A stretch of DNA of 64,000 nt from an uncultured Loktanella sp. (GCA_937132065.1 CAKZNT010000037.1:1-64000), one strand, 5' to 3'; positions 37,769 through 46,730 are shown, counted from the first letter of the stretch. The notes: generated from the sequence alone by a model not told the origin. Translations and numbers: made by a program.

Positions 37769-38293
37769 ATGGCCGGAAGCGTCAACAAAGTTATCTTGAT
37801 CGGCAATCTCGGGCGTGACCCCGAGGTGCGGACATTTGGAAATGGCGGCAAGGTCTGTAACCTGCGCATTGCAACGTCCGAAAACTGGAAAGACAAGAAC
37901 ACTGGCGAGCGCCGCGAAAAGACAGAGTGGCACTCGGTTGCCATCTTTCAAGAAGGTCTGGTGCGGATCGCCGAACAATACCTGCGCAAAGGCTCCAAGG
38001 TTTATATCGAAGGCGCATTGCAAACCCGTAAGTATCAGGCGCAAGACGGCTCTGACCGCTATAGCACAGAGGTTGTGCTGCAAGGGTTTGGTGGCACTTT
38101 GACCATGCTTGACGGTCGCGGCGAAGGCGGCGGCGGTGGTGACCAAGGTGGCGGTTACGGCGGCGGCGATCAGGGTGGCTACGGTGGTGGCAACCAAGGC
38201 GGCGGTTACGGTGGCGGCAATCAGGGCGGCGGCAATCAGGGTGGTTCGTCTGGCGGTGGTCGCTCCGACATGGATGACGAAATCCCGTTCTAA
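37769..38293 (+). CDS. ssb: Single-stranded DNA-binding protein
   Basis: Essential replication/repair protein. The OB-fold (about residues 1-112) starts [20 protein letters not shown] and holds [18 protein letters not shown] linker of repeated [14 protein letters not shown] units follows (about residues 118-165), ending in the acidic tip MDDEIPF that recruits partner proteins. ATG 37769 follows GAGGGG; the earlier in-frame ATG adds 16 unlikely residues. Total 174 aa. Confidence 0.96.
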   Translation: MAGSVNKVILIGNLGRDPEVRTFGNGGKVCNLRIATSENWKDKNTGERREKTEWHSVAIFQEGLVRIAEQYLRKGSKVYIEGALQTRKYQAQDGSDRYSTEVVLQGFGGTLTMLDGRGEGGGGGDQGGGYGGGDQGGYGGGNQGGGYGGGNQGGGNQGGSSGGGRSDMDDEIPF

Positions 38294-38295
38294 AA

Positions 38296-38329
38296 CAAAA
38301 GCATAGAGCGGGACATTCAGCCCGCTCTA
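38296..38329 (-). terminator. Terminator of the aroK-aroB transcript
   Basis: On the minus strand TAGAGCGGG and CCCGCTCTA form a 9-bp stem (8-nt loop), followed by TGCTTTTGTTTT. The first arm contains the aroB stop codon. The same hairpin lies just after ssb, but on the plus strand it lacks a T run. Confidence 0.8.
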
Positions 38330-39448
38330 CCGCTCTGCCAGTGCATCCGACAGCACAGCAAGCACCGCTTTAGGTGGCACATCAGAGGTGATAAATGCAT
38401 CACCGATACGACGTGCCAGAATGAACCGCAGTTTGCCCGCAACCACCTTTTTGTCCTGCCCCATCAGGGCAAGCAAGCCAGCGGCGTCCGGCAGTTCGCC
38501 GTCGATATCGCGCAGATCCGTTTTCATGCCCATCTCGCGCAGATGCGCACGCACACGGCTAGGGCTTTCCTGACTACACAGCCCCATGCGCGCCGATAGT
38601 TCGAACGCCATTGCACAGCCGATCGCCACGCCTTCCCCGTGCAACAGCCGATCCGAATAGCCCGTTGCAGCCTCAAGCGCGTGGCAAAAAGTATGCCCCA
38701 AATTCAAAAGCGCACGATCCCCTTGCTCGGTTTCGTCGCGCTGCACGATATCGGCTTTCATCTGGCAGGCAATTCTGACCGCTTGCACGCGCGCATCCAT
38801 GTCGCCCGCCGCCATTGCAGGTCCGTTTGCTTCGAGCCACTCAAAGAAGGTGTCATTCCCAAGCAGGCCATATTTCACGACTTCGCCGTAGCCCGCCAAG
38901 AAGTCCCGAGGCTGTAGCGTGCCCAAAAGCGAGGTATCGGCCAGCACAAGGGAGGGTTGATGGAACGCCCCGATCAGGTTTTTCCCTTGCGGCGCATTGA
39001 TCCCTGTTTTCCCGCCGACGGAACTATCGACCTGCGCAAGCAGGCTGGTCGGGATTTGCACAAACCGCACGCCCCGCCGCAAGATCGCCGCTGCGAACCC
39101 GACGAGATCTCCGATGACGCCGCCGCCAAAGGCAATCACAACATCGCCGCGCTCTACCTTTTGATCCAAAAGCCATTCACATGTCCGTTGCAGCTGTGGC
39201 CAGCTTTTGGTTGCCTCGCCTGCGGGCAGGATCAACGCCTCTGACGTCAGCCCCGCCGTGCGCAAGCCGTTCTGCAAGGTTTGCAGATGAAGCGCCGCGA
39301 CGTTTTCATCTGTCACAATCGCCACATGTTTGCGGCCACCAAAGGGTTCAACATAAGCGCCCGCCTGCCCCAGCAACGCAGGCCCGATCTGAATATCATA
39401 TTCACGTCCAGGGAGGTTAACATGCACTGTGGCGGCTGGTGACGTCAT
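38327..39448 (-). CDS. aroB: 3-dehydroquinate synthase
   Basis: Second shikimate-pathway step, turning DAHP into 3-dehydroquinate with NAD and a divalent metal. The 373 aa contain GEATKSWPQL, the NAD-binding GGGVIGDLVGFAA, SSVGGKTGIN, and the metal-binding His segments NLGHTFCHALE and LLHGEGVAIG. The ATG overlaps the aroK stop by 4 nt. Confidence 0.96.
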   Translation of the reverse strand: MTSPAATVHVNLPGREYDIQIGPALLGQAGAYVEPFGGRKHVAIVTDENVAALHLQTLQNGLRTAGLTSEALILPAGEATKSWPQLQRTCEWLLDQKVERGDVVIAFGGGVIGDLVGFAAAILRRGVRFVQIPTSLLAQVDSSVGGKTGINAPQGKNLIGAFHQPSLVLADTSLLGTLQPRDFLAGYGEVVKYGLLGNDTFFEWLEANGPAMAAGDMDARVQAVRIACQMKADIVQRDETEQGDRALLNLGHTFCHALEAATGYSDRLLHGEGVAIGCAMAFELSARMGLCSQESPSRVRAHLREMGMKTDLRDIDGELPDAAGLLALMGQDKKVVAGKLRFILARRIGDAFITSDVPPKAVLAVLSDALAER

Positions 39449-40008
39449 GTGGTTTGCTCCAAGATATCGGGGGTCTGCGCGAGAATATTGATCACGCTGC
39501 GGGTCGTTTCTTCGATGCTCGCAGAGGGCAGAATCGGCACGTGCAGCTGCGCTTTGGCATAGATCGGCGCGCGGATTTCCATCAATTCGGTCAATGTTGC
39601 AAGCGGATCAGGCGTGCGCAGCAAGGGGCGCGTGTTCTTGTGGCGCACCCGCTCCCAGAGCGTCTTGAGGTCCGCATCCAACAGAACGGCCACCCCTTTT
39701 TGGGCGATCACATCGCGGTTACGCTGCGCGAGAAAAGCACCGCCCCCCGTGGACAGGATCGCGGGTGGGCCAGACAACAAACGGTCGATCACCTCGGCCT
39801 CGCGGGCGCGAAAAAACGCCTCTCCGTCACGCGCAAAGATTTCCGCGATGCTCAAGGCAGCGGCCTCTTCGATGGCTGCATCACTATCAAGAAATGCAAC
39901 GTCAAGGGCGGCCGCCAGCGCGCGCCCGATCGCGGTTTTGCCAGACCCCATCATGCCGACCAAAACCACCGTTTTGCGCAAATTCGGCTTTGGTTCGCCA
40001 GTGTCCAT
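39445..40008 (-). CDS. aroK: Shikimate kinase
   Basis: Phosphorylates shikimate with ATP, fifth step of the pathway. The P-loop GMMGSGKTAIGRAL is near residue 18; DSDAAIEEAA and STGGGAFL supply shikimate contacts. I use ATG 40008 (187 aa, MDTGEPKPNLRKTVVLVG), 11 nt after an AGGGG. ATG 40041 would add 11 residues and has no Shine-Dalgarno; either is possible. It overlaps aroB. Confidence 0.93.
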   Translation of the reverse strand: MDTGEPKPNLRKTVVLVGMMGSGKTAIGRALAAALDVAFLDSDAAIEEAAALSIAEIFARDGEAFFRAREAEVIDRLLSGPPAILSTGGGAFLAQRNRDVIAQKGVAVLLDADLKTLWERVRHKNTRPLLRTPDPLATLTELMEIRAPIYAKAQLHVPILPSASIEETTRSVINILAQTPDILEQTT

Positions 40009-40169
40009 CGGTCTGCGGCCCCTATGTTTCAGGTCATTCATCGGCTATCTGCCGCTTAATGAGAAATTGTTCAACTGAATGGCGTGATATTGCACAAAAG
40101 GCCATATATAAACAATGCAAGTCGTGGCAAAGAGACCGCGATACAGGCAAAAACTGAGGCAAAATCACT

Positions 40170-40325
40170 ATGTTATGGCGACTTATCAAATTTCTCATCG
40201 TGCTCGTGATCCTCGCGGGGATAGGCCTAGTCGCGTTTGCATATGTCGGCCCGATCTTTTTCCCGACCGAATTTGCTGCCCCAAGCGCGCCGATTACGGA
40301 ACCGATCACGTTGGACCTCGACTAA
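40170..40325 (+). CDS. 51-aa single-pass membrane protein upstream of the 508-aa gene
   Basis: Read by eye: a 51-codon frame starting MLWRLIKFLIVLVILAGIGL and ending TAA immediately before the next ATG (TAAATG). A hydrophobic helix covers about residues 5-25, followed by a short Pro/acidic tail (ending ITEPITLDLD) likely facing the periplasm. The zero-base junction with the next gene and the clear topology support it as real. Function unknown; it may pair with the exported 508-aa protein. Confidence 0.72.
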   Translation: MLWRLIKFLIVLVILAGIGLVAFAYVGPIFFPTEFAAPSAPITEPITLDLD

Positions 40326-41852
40326 ATGCGGGTTCTGGGGGCTCTCCTTTTGACCTGCGCGGCGGTGCTGCCCCTTAACGCGCAAGAGGCAAATCCGCTC
40401 TCGGCAATTGACTGGCTGTCCGAAAGCGTCGAGATCACAGCCGCGCGCCCTGCCCCTGTCGCGCCGACAATCAATGAGCCGCCCGCATCAACCGCAGCAG
40501 GCGTGCCGCAGGTCACCGTGCGCCCGCTTGATGCGCCGTCCCCCGATCCTGTTGGCCTTATTCCGAGTGATGTTTCGGGTTTGCCGCAATCGCTCTGGGC
40601 GAAGAGCGATTCACAAACGCTTGTCACCTTGATGCAAAACGAACGGGTAGATACCCTGCCTGGCGTGCACGATTTGATGATGACCCTGCTATTGGCGGAG
40701 GCCGATCCACCTTTGGGTGCGGGTGCTGACGGCGCGTTGTTCCTGGCCCGCGTTGATAAACTGCTTGATCTGGGGGCGCTTGATCCTGCGCTGGCCTTGC
40801 TTGGGCAGGTTGATCAGCAATCCCCAGACCTGTTCCGGCGGTGGTTTGATGTTGCGCTCCTGACGGGGGACGAAGGTCTTGCATGTGATGTGATGCAGGA
40901 AACCCCAAGCGTTGCCCCTACCTACCCTGCCCGTATTTTCTGCATGGCACGCAATGGCGATTGGTCCGCAGCGGCGCTTACGCTTAATACCCACCGCGTT
41001 CTCGGGGATGTGACTCAAGAGGAAGAGGCGTTGATTTCCCGCTTTCTTGATCCTGAACTCTATGAGGACGAGCCGTTATTGCCTGCCCCGTCACGGCTTA
41101 GCCCGCTGGTGTTCCGGATGCGAGAAGCCATTGGGCAGGCTTTGCCCACCACGCGATTGCCAAATGCATTTGCCCATTCCGACCTGCGCAACACGACTGG
41201 CTGGAAGAGCCAACTTGAGGCCGCAGAGCGGCTTGCCCGCATTGGTGCGATTTCCGAAAATGTCTTGCACGGGAAGTATAGTGCGCGCAAACCCGCCGCG
41301 TCTGGCGGCGTTTGGGATCGCGCGTCAGCGGTGCAACGGCTTGACCGTGCGCTTGCCAGCGATGACAGCGATGCAACCTCAACGGCGCTTGTGGCCGCTT
41401 GGAATGCCATGCAGAGCGTAAAGCTGGAGGTCCCGTTTGCCCGTCTTTACGCGGATCAACTCGCACCGCTTGACCTCTCGCCAGCCGCCGCCGCAGTGGC
41501 TTACAACATTGCGCTGTTGTCTGCGAACTACGAGACCGCCGCCCAAGACCATCCCGCGCAGGACTTTTTGTCGCTGCTTGCCCAAGGGATCCCGTCAGGC
41601 GCGCGCACATCAAAAGAACAGGCCATCCAAGCCGCATTTGATGATGCTATGCCGTCTGCCGAACTCGAAGCCCTTGCGCGTAACGGGATGCTTGGTGAGG
41701 CGCTTCTTGAAAGCATCTACGTCTTTAACGACGGGTTCGCGGGGGATTTGCGATCTTTGACGGACGCTTTGGCGTTCTGGCGGTTTGTCGGCCTTGAGGA
41801 TGTGGCCCGCAAGGTGGCGTTGCAGGCGATGCTTTTGGAACGCAAAACATGA
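40326..41852 (+). CDS. Exported 508-aa helical protein of unknown function, operon with xerD
   Basis: I do not recognise a named family. A signal peptide (MRVLGALLLTCAAVLPLNAQ) is followed by a Pro/Ala-rich linker (about residues 40-85) and an all-helical region (about 95-505) whose periodic Leu/Ala pattern suggests a helical-repeat solenoid, for example DPALALLGQVDQQSPDLFRR. Two cysteines near residues 190-200 could form a disulfide. The ATG abuts the 51-aa gene, and the stop overlaps xerD by 4 nt, so the three form one operon divergent from aroK. Confidence 0.8.
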   Translation: MRVLGALLLTCAAVLPLNAQEANPLSAIDWLSESVEITAARPAPVAPTINEPPASTAAGVPQVTVRPLDAPSPDPVGLIPSDVSGLPQSLWAKSDSQTLVTLMQNERVDTLPGVHDLMMTLLLAEADPPLGAGADGALFLARVDKLLDLGALDPALALLGQVDQQSPDLFRRWFDVALLTGDEGLACDVMQETPSVAPTYPARIFCMARNGDWSAAALTLNTHRVLGDVTQEEEALISRFLDPELYEDEPLLPAPSRLSPLVFRMREAIGQALPTTRLPNAFAHSDLRNTTGWKSQLEAAERLARIGAISENVLHGKYSARKPAASGGVWDRASAVQRLDRALASDDSDATSTALVAAWNAMQSVKLEVPFARLYADQLAPLDLSPAAAAVAYNIALLSANYETAAQDHPAQDFLSLLAQGIPSGARTSKEQAIQAAFDDAMPSAELEALARNGMLGEALLESIYVFNDGFAGDLRSLTDALAFWRFVGLEDVARKVALQAMLLERKT

Positions 41853-42793
41853 GTGCTGCCGATCAACCTATGGCCCATTGGGTGCAATCGTTTATCGAGG
41901 CGCAAGCGGCCGAATTGGACGCCGCCACGAACACCCAATTGGCTTATGCCCGTGACCTGACCGATTTCGCAGGCTGGTTATCCCCTAAATCGCTCCATTT
42001 CATGACGGCCACGCAAGACCATATCGAAAGCTATCTGATCGAATGCGATGACTTGGGGCTATCCAAGGCGACCCGCGCGCGCCGCCTCTCCGCGATCAAG
42101 CAACTTTATCGCTTTGCATTCGAGGAAAGCTGGCGCGGGGATAATCCTGCTATTCGCATCAAAGGGCCGGGGCGGTCCAAGTCTCTCCCCAAGACGCTGG
42201 ATATTGACGAGATCGGGCGGCTCCTAGAGGCCGCCGCGCAAAGTAAAGAAGGCCTGCGCAACGGGTGTTTGATGGAGCTTCTTTACGCGACAGGCATGCG
42301 CGTGACCGAATTGGTGAGCCTCCCCGTCAGCGCCGCACGCGGTGATCCTGCGATGTTGCTTGTGCGGGGCAAAGGCGGGAAAGAGCGCCTTGTGCCCCTT
42401 TCCCCACCAGCCCGCCAAGCGATGGCCACGTGGCTTGCGGCGCGTGATGCCCTTGACGAGGCCGCCCAACAAGACGGGAAGCCCGCATCAAAATTCCTGT
42501 TTCCCTCGCGCGGCAAGTTGGGCCACCTCACGCGCCACCGCTTTTTCGGGCTGATCAAAGAATTCGCCGTGGCGGGCGGGGTCTCTCCTGCCAAGGTCAC
42601 GCCGCATACAATCAGGCACGCTTTTGCGACGCATTTGCTGGCGGGTGGTGCGGATTTGCGCGCGATCCAGACCATGCTGGGGCATGCGGATGTGGCCACC
42701 ACCGAGATTTACACCCATGTTCTTGACGAGCGATTGACCGCATTGGTTATGGAACATCACCCATTGTCACGAAAATCGCGCGAGTCCGAGTGA
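41849..42793 (+). CDS. xerD: Site-specific tyrosine recombinase XerD
   Basis: With XerC it resolves chromosome dimers at dif. The 314 aa comprise a core-binding SAM-like domain (about residues 5-95) and a catalytic domain. The catalytic set is visible: Arg in ATGMRVTELVSL, Lys in VRGKGGKERLVPL, His-x-x-Arg in TPHTIRHAFATHLL, His in MLGHADVATT, and the Tyr nucleophile in EIYTHV. An insertion of about 10 residues precedes the HxxR motif. No mobile genes flank it, so a housekeeping role is likely. Confidence 0.93.
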   Translation: MSAADQPMAHWVQSFIEAQAAELDAATNTQLAYARDLTDFAGWLSPKSLHFMTATQDHIESYLIECDDLGLSKATRARRLSAIKQLYRFAFEESWRGDNPAIRIKGPGRSKSLPKTLDIDEIGRLLEAAAQSKEGLRNGCLMELLYATGMRVTELVSLPVSAARGDPAMLLVRGKGGKERLVPLSPPARQAMATWLAARDALDEAAQQDGKPASKFLFPSRGKLGHLTRHRFFGLIKEFAVAGGVSPAKVTPHTIRHAFATHLLAGGADLRAIQTMLGHADVATTEIYTHVLDERLTALVMEHHPLSRKSRESE

Positions 42794-42866
42794 TCGCAAG
42801 CGCGGCGCATCTTGAATGAGACGCGCCTAAACCCCATAACAGCCCTACATAAATTGAAAGTGGATT

Positions 42867-44168
42867 ATGGAAACGTCTTTGTTCGACGGCGCCTTTTGGA
42901 TGACGGCTGGCGCCATTCTTGTGCTCTTGGTGCTCTCTGGCTTCTTTTCGGGGTCCGAAACGGCGTTGACGGCGGCCTCGCGTGGCAAGCTGCGCAGCGC
43001 AGCCGATAAGGGCAATCGGGGCGCGATACGTGCACTGGAAGTGACCGAAGACAACGAACGTCTGATCGGATCTGTTCTGCTTGGCAATAACGTCGTCAAC
43101 ATTCTGGCGACCTCGCTGGCGACAGCCCTTTTGACGAAACTGTTCGGTCAGAACGGCGTGGCCTTTGCGACCTTGATCATGACCTTGCTTGTGCTGGTTT
43201 TTGCCGAAGTGCTGCCCAAAACATACGCGATTACCAATCCTGAAAAGGTGGCCTCCAGCGTTGCTGGCCCCATCGGGTTCGTTGTGCGTATCTTCGCGCC
43301 CATTGTCTCCGCTGTGCGGTTCTTTGTGCGCGGGGTGCTGTTTCTGTTTGGCGTGCGCACTGATCCCGACAGCCAGATCCTCGCGGTGCGCGAAGAGATC
43401 GCAGGGGCACTCAATCTCGGGCATTCCGAAGGGGTTGTCGAAAAAGAGGACCGTGACCGCATTCTGGGCGCGCTTGATCTTAACGAGCGCATGGTCGAGG
43501 AAATCATGCTTCACCGTTCGGGCATCGAGCTTATTGATATTGACCAGCCACTTCAGGACATTCTCGCTCAATGTCTGGAAAGCAATTTCACCCGTCTGCC
43601 GCTTTACAAAAACGATCCTGAAAACATCGTTGGTGTTGTGCATGCCAAGGACTTGCTACGGGCCATGCACAAGCTGCTGAATGGCGGTCGTGTTGATCAA
43701 AAAGCCTATGAAGAGTTTGATATCCTCAAGGTCGCGATGCCGCCGTATTTCATCCCCGAGACCACAACCTTGGATGATCAAATGCATGAGTTCTTGCGCC
43801 GCAAAACGCACTTTGCGCTTGTTGTGGACGAATATGGCGGGCTTGAAGGGCTGATTACGCTGGAAGACATCCTCGAAGAAATCGTTGGCGAGATCGTTGA
43901 TGAGTTCGACAAGGACGAGACAGTGCAGTTCGAAGAGACTGCGGATGGTGCGCTGCTGGTGGAAGGTGGCATGACGATCCGCGACCTTAACCGTGCCTAT
44001 GATTGGTCTTTGCCTGACGATGAGGCGAACACGGTCGCAGGGCTTGTCATCCACGAGGCCCAGATGATCCCAGTCGAGGGCCAAGTGTTTAGCTTCCACG
44101 GCTACCGCTTTGAAGTTGTTGAGAAAGACGAGAACCGGATCGCCACATTGAAGATCCGGTCCCTGTAA
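42867..44168 (+). CDS. HlyC/CorC (CNNM-type) transporter-associated protein
   Basis: A 433-aa inner-membrane protein of the UPF0053/CNNM family linked to magnesium or cobalt handling. A DUF21 membrane domain with about four helices (residues 10-190) opens with LLVLSGFFSGSETALTAASR. A CBS pair follows (about 205-330), then a C-terminal CorC_HlyC domain (about 345-430) with GGLEGLITLEDILEEIVGEI at the junction. It ends 1 bp before the convergent HerA-like gene. Confidence 0.92.
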   Translation: METSLFDGAFWMTAGAILVLLVLSGFFSGSETALTAASRGKLRSAADKGNRGAIRALEVTEDNERLIGSVLLGNNVVNILATSLATALLTKLFGQNGVAFATLIMTLLVLVFAEVLPKTYAITNPEKVASSVAGPIGFVVRIFAPIVSAVRFFVRGVLFLFGVRTDPDSQILAVREEIAGALNLGHSEGVVEKEDRDRILGALDLNERMVEEIMLHRSGIELIDIDQPLQDILAQCLESNFTRLPLYKNDPENIVGVVHAKDLLRAMHKLLNGGRVDQKAYEEFDILKVAMPPYFIPETTTLDDQMHEFLRRKTHFALVVDEYGGLEGLITLEDILEEIVGEIVDEFDKDETVQFEETADGALLVEGGMTIRDLNRAYDWSLPDDEANTVAGLVIHEAQMIPVEGQVFSFHGYRFEVVEKDENRIATLKIRSL

Positions 44169-44169
44169 A

Positions 44170-45714
44170 TCAACGCCCTTTGAACAGGCCACCAAGGATG
44201 CCGCGCACGATGCGGCGTCCTGTTGTGCCCTTGAGTTCTTTCATCACCACATTTGCGAGCGCGCCGCCAAATCCGCTATCGGATTTACGCCGGCTGCGGG
44301 TTGTCGTGTGGGTCGTTTGTGCGCCCTCTTGATAGCGCCGCGCTTGCTTGAACTCGCGTTCCTTTTCTTCAAGTTCGGCCTCGCGGGCTTCTGCGGCTTC
44401 TGCCTCTTTGGCGGCATTCGCGGCACGTTTGCCAAGCATCTCTGACGCGCTTTCGCGGTCCAGAGGCGTGTCGTATTTGCCCGCCATGTCGGACCCTGCC
44501 ATGATCGCATCACGCACTGGTTTGCCGATTGGACCAAGTTGGGAGGACGGTGGCCGGATCAAGGTGCGCTCGACGACTTGCGGAATGCCCTTTTTATCCA
44601 GAAACGATGTAACCGCCTCGCCCGTGCCGACCTGCTGGATAGCCTCTGCGGTATCAAAGGCGGGATTGTCGCGATAGGTCTCGGCAGCCGACTTGAGTTC
44701 TTTGCGGTCTTTGGCCGTGAACGCCCGAAGCGCGTGCTGCACGCGGTTGCCCAACTGGCCCAAAACATCATCAGGAATATCGCCGGGGTTCTGGGTGACA
44801 AAGTAGACGCCGACCGCCTTGGAGCGGATCAGGCGTGCGACCTGCTCGACCTTGTCAACCAAGGCCTTGGGCGCATCATCAAAGAGCAAATGCGCCTCGT
44901 CAAAGAAGAACACAAGCTTGGGCTTATCGGGGTTGCCGACCTCTGGCAGCTCCTCGAAGAGTTCCGACAACAGCCATAGCAGGAAAGTCGCATAAAGCCG
45001 CGGACTGCCCATCAATTTGTCAGCGGCCAGAATGTTGATCTCGCCTTTTCCGTCCGCACGCACACGCATCAGATCGGCAAGTTCGAGCGCAGGTTCGCCA
45101 AACAAGGCGTTGCCCCCCTGGTTTTCGAGCACAAGGAGCTGGCGTTGGATCGCGCCGACCGACGAGGATGCCACATTGCCGTAGCGTAGCGAAAGCTCAG
45201 AGGCGTTTTGCCCGACCCAGACCAGAAGCGCTTGCAGGTCTTTGAGGTCAAGCAGCGGCAAGCCCTCTTCGTCAGCCACTCGGAAAGCGACGTTCAGCAC
45301 GCCCTCTTGCACATCCGTCAGCTCAAGCAAACGCGACAGCAAGAGCGGCCCCATTTCGGCCACCGTTGCGCGGATCGGGTGACCCTGCTCGCCAAAGAGA
45401 TCCCAGAATGTCACGGGAAAGCTATCGTATTGCAGATCAAGCCCGATTGTTTCGCTGCGGCTCATGAAGGCCTCGTGCAGCTTGAACCCCTCGGATCCGG
45501 CAACCGCCAGCCCAGATAGATCACCTTTTACGTCCGACAAAAACACAGGCACGCCTGCATTCGAGAACCCTTCGGCCATGATCTGAAGCGTCACCGTCTT
45601 ACCCGTGCCAGTTGCCCCCGCGACCAAGCCATGTCGGTTCGATTTGTCCAGCAACAGCACCTGTGGCGCGCCATATGCGTCGCCGCCACCGCCAATAAAA
45701 ATGTCTTCCGCCAT
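44170..45714 (-). CDS. HerA-like ATPase (DUF853)
   Basis: A 514-aa P-loop ATPase of the HerA/FtsK superfamily, DUF853 branch. Walker A is [12 protein letters not shown] near residue 33 and Walker B is [16 protein letters not shown] near residue 285, with a later arginine-rich region. A charged Glu/Arg helix (about residues 440-480) precedes the basic C-terminus. The cellular role of this branch is not settled; archaeal HerA works in DNA end resection. I use ATG 45714, preceded by AAGGG; an ATG at 45750 is also in frame. No NurA-like nuclease is nearby. Confidence 0.9.
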   Translation of the reverse strand: MAEDIFIGGGGDAYGAPQVLLLDKSNRHGLVAGATGTGKTVTLQIMAEGFSNAGVPVFLSDVKGDLSGLAVAGSEGFKLHEAFMSRSETIGLDLQYDSFPVTFWDLFGEQGHPIRATVAEMGPLLLSRLLELTDVQEGVLNVAFRVADEEGLPLLDLKDLQALLVWVGQNASELSLRYGNVASSSVGAIQRQLLVLENQGGNALFGEPALELADLMRVRADGKGEINILAADKLMGSPRLYATFLLWLLSELFEELPEVGNPDKPKLVFFFDEAHLLFDDAPKALVDKVEQVARLIRSKAVGVYFVTQNPGDIPDDVLGQLGNRVQHALRAFTAKDRKELKSAAETYRDNPAFDTAEAIQQVGTGEAVTSFLDKKGIPQVVERTLIRPPSSQLGPIGKPVRDAIMAGSDMAGKYDTPLDRESASEMLGKRAANAAKEAEAAEAREAELEEKEREFKQARRYQEGAQTTHTTTRSRRKSDSGFGGALANVVMKELKGTTGRRIVRGILGGLFKGR

Positions 45715-45772
45715 GTTCGGCCCTTTTTGTATGAATTCTTGTCGGGCCAAAATACATTCTTAAGGTTTTCAT

Positions 45773-45872
45773 GCCAGTCTATTCGCACGATCAGGCGTCA
45801 CCATGTCCCCCGACGCTTGATCGTATCCTCCCTATCAGACTGCCGTGCCTTCGGGCGCGGCCTTTTCATTTC
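45773..45872 (+). ncRNA. Candidate structured small RNA A
   Basis: Three nested or adjacent helices are visible. P1 is CAGTCT (45775-45780) with AGACTG (45837-45842). P2 inside it is a 12-bp stem (one G-T pair), 45788-45799 with 45812-45823, capped by a 12-nt loop ACCATGTCCCCC. A terminator hairpin GCCGTGCC-TTCG-GGCGCGGC (45842-45861) stacks on P1 and is followed by CTTTTCATTTC. The 13-nt bulge on the 3' side of P2 holds CCTCCC, able to bind Shine-Dalgarno sequences. TTGTCG (45739-45744) and TAAGGT (45761-45766) could be the promoter. Known families I compared from memory did not match. Confidence 0.5.
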
Positions 45873-45909
45873 TGGTGCAAGTTTTTGAACTCAAACGCTT
45901 TGTTTTGTA

Positions 45910-45938
45910 TTGACGCCTCGCGCGGCTTCACTTAACGT
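45910..45938 (+). promoter_or_regulatory. Candidate promoter for small RNA B
   Basis: TTGACG (45910-45915) and TAACGT (45933-45938) have a 17-bp spacer, predicting a start near 45945 inside a stretch with no gene. Confidence 0.4.
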
Positions 45939-45944
45939 TCGATC

Positions 45945-46005
45945 AAATAGTCGGCTAAGTCCGATAGGGAGAAGACGGAAAAGGGTCCTTTGGGGCCCTT
46001 TTTCT
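45945..46005 (+). ncRNA. Candidate small RNA B with terminator
   Basis: About 60 nt from the predicted start to an intrinsic terminator (AAAAGGGTCC paired with GGGGCCCTTTT and a T run, 45979-46003). It contains GATAGGGAG (45963-45971), the exact reverse complement of CTCCCTATC (45828-45836) in the internal bulge of candidate RNA A, so the two could pair. It carries no ORF of note. Alternatively it is a leader or a bare terminator, because the hairpin also reads acceptably on the minus strand. Confidence 0.4.
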
Positions 46006-46061
46006 ATGTCTAACCCCGATTTTTCGGCGGCGGAACCTCGCCATAGCGCCCTCTTTTCCCA

Positions 46062-46089
46062 CTGACATATCAAGAATGGCGTGCTAAAT
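46062..46089 (+). promoter_or_regulatory. Promoter of the IalB-like gene
   Basis: CTGACA (46062-46067) and CTAAAT (46084-46089) with a 16-bp spacer predict a start near 46096, about 23 nt before the ATG. Confidence 0.5.
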
Positions 46090-46118
46090 CGCGGTAACAG
46101 AAATTTAGGAAGTATCCC

Positions 46119-46730
46119 ATGTTGCAGTCGATCAAACCTCTCCTTCTCGCCACTTTGCTTGCAGCGGCCACCAATGTCGCAGCGCAGGAAACAGAAACGC
46201 CCGCTGCAGAAGCGGAGGCGCCAGCAGCAGAGGCCGCCCCGTCCGATCTGGACATGGGCACAGAGGTTGTGGCTGAAACTGCGGTTGGCACGCCTTACGT
46301 GCGTGAAGAATTTGGGGACTGGGCGCTGCGCTGTTTGCGCGCCGAAGAAGGCACAGCCGACCCATGCCAGCTCTATCAACTGCTCAATGACGCCGAGGGT
46401 AACTCGGTCGCCGAAATCAGCATGTTCCCCCTCGCTAATGGCGGGCAAGCCGCCGCAGGTGCGACGATTGTTGTGCCACTTGAAACACTGCTGACCGAGC
46501 AACTGTTGATCTCGGTCGACGGGTCAGCGGCACGCCGTTACCCGTTCACATTCTGTAACCGTGCGGGCTGCGTTGCACGTGTCGGATTTACGCAGGCTGA
46601 AATCGACCAGTTCAAGCGCGGCAATGCAGCGACATTGCAGATGGTTCCAGCCGCCGCACCAGACGAGAAAGTCATTTTGAACATCTCGCTGACCGGCTTT
46701 ACTGCGGGGTATGACGGCGCAGGTCAGTAA
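46119..46730 (+). CDS. Invasion-associated locus B (IalB) family protein
   Basis: A 203-aa exported protein. A signal peptide (LLLATLLAAATNVAAQ, cleavage near residue 23) is followed by an Ala/Glu-rich low-complexity linker (about 24-50) and an IalB domain (about 60-200). That domain holds the conserved EFGDWALRCLR and cysteine pairs in CLRAEEGTADPCQLYQ and FCNRAGCVARVGF. IalB was named in Bartonella, but free-living alphaproteobacteria carry it too, so invasion is not implied. It has its own promoter and terminator. Confidence 0.9.
   Translation: MLQSIKPLLLATLLAAATNVAAQETETPAAEAEAPAAEAAPSDLDMGTEVVAETAVGTPYVREEFGDWALRCLRAEEGTADPCQLYQLLNDAEGNSVAEISMFPLANGGQAAAGATIVVPLETLLTEQLLISVDGSAARRYPFTFCNRAGCVARVGFTQAEIDQFKRGNAATLQMVPAAAPDEKVILNISLTGFTAGYDGAGQ

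Noticed and set aside
38109-38260. Tandem GGCGGTGGT-like repeats in ssb
   Set aside because: They encode the flexible Gly/Gln linker normal for SSB proteins and are not a mobile or regulatory repeat.
41849-42793. Tyrosine recombinase as part of a mobile element
   Set aside because: Sequence and operon context fit housekeeping XerD; flanking genes are core and no attachment sites are seen.
45771-45935. 54-codon plus-strand frame over RNA candidate A, preceded by AAGG
   Set aside because: The frame runs through both stems and the terminator, is rich in Cys, Pro and Arg without any pattern, and lacks the codon bias of neighbouring genes. It remains the main alternative to the RNA reading.
45891-46502. 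203-codon minus-strand frame opposite the IalB-like gene
   Set aside because: Antisense to a gene with a signal peptide and conserved cysteines; it also crosses a terminator hairpin.
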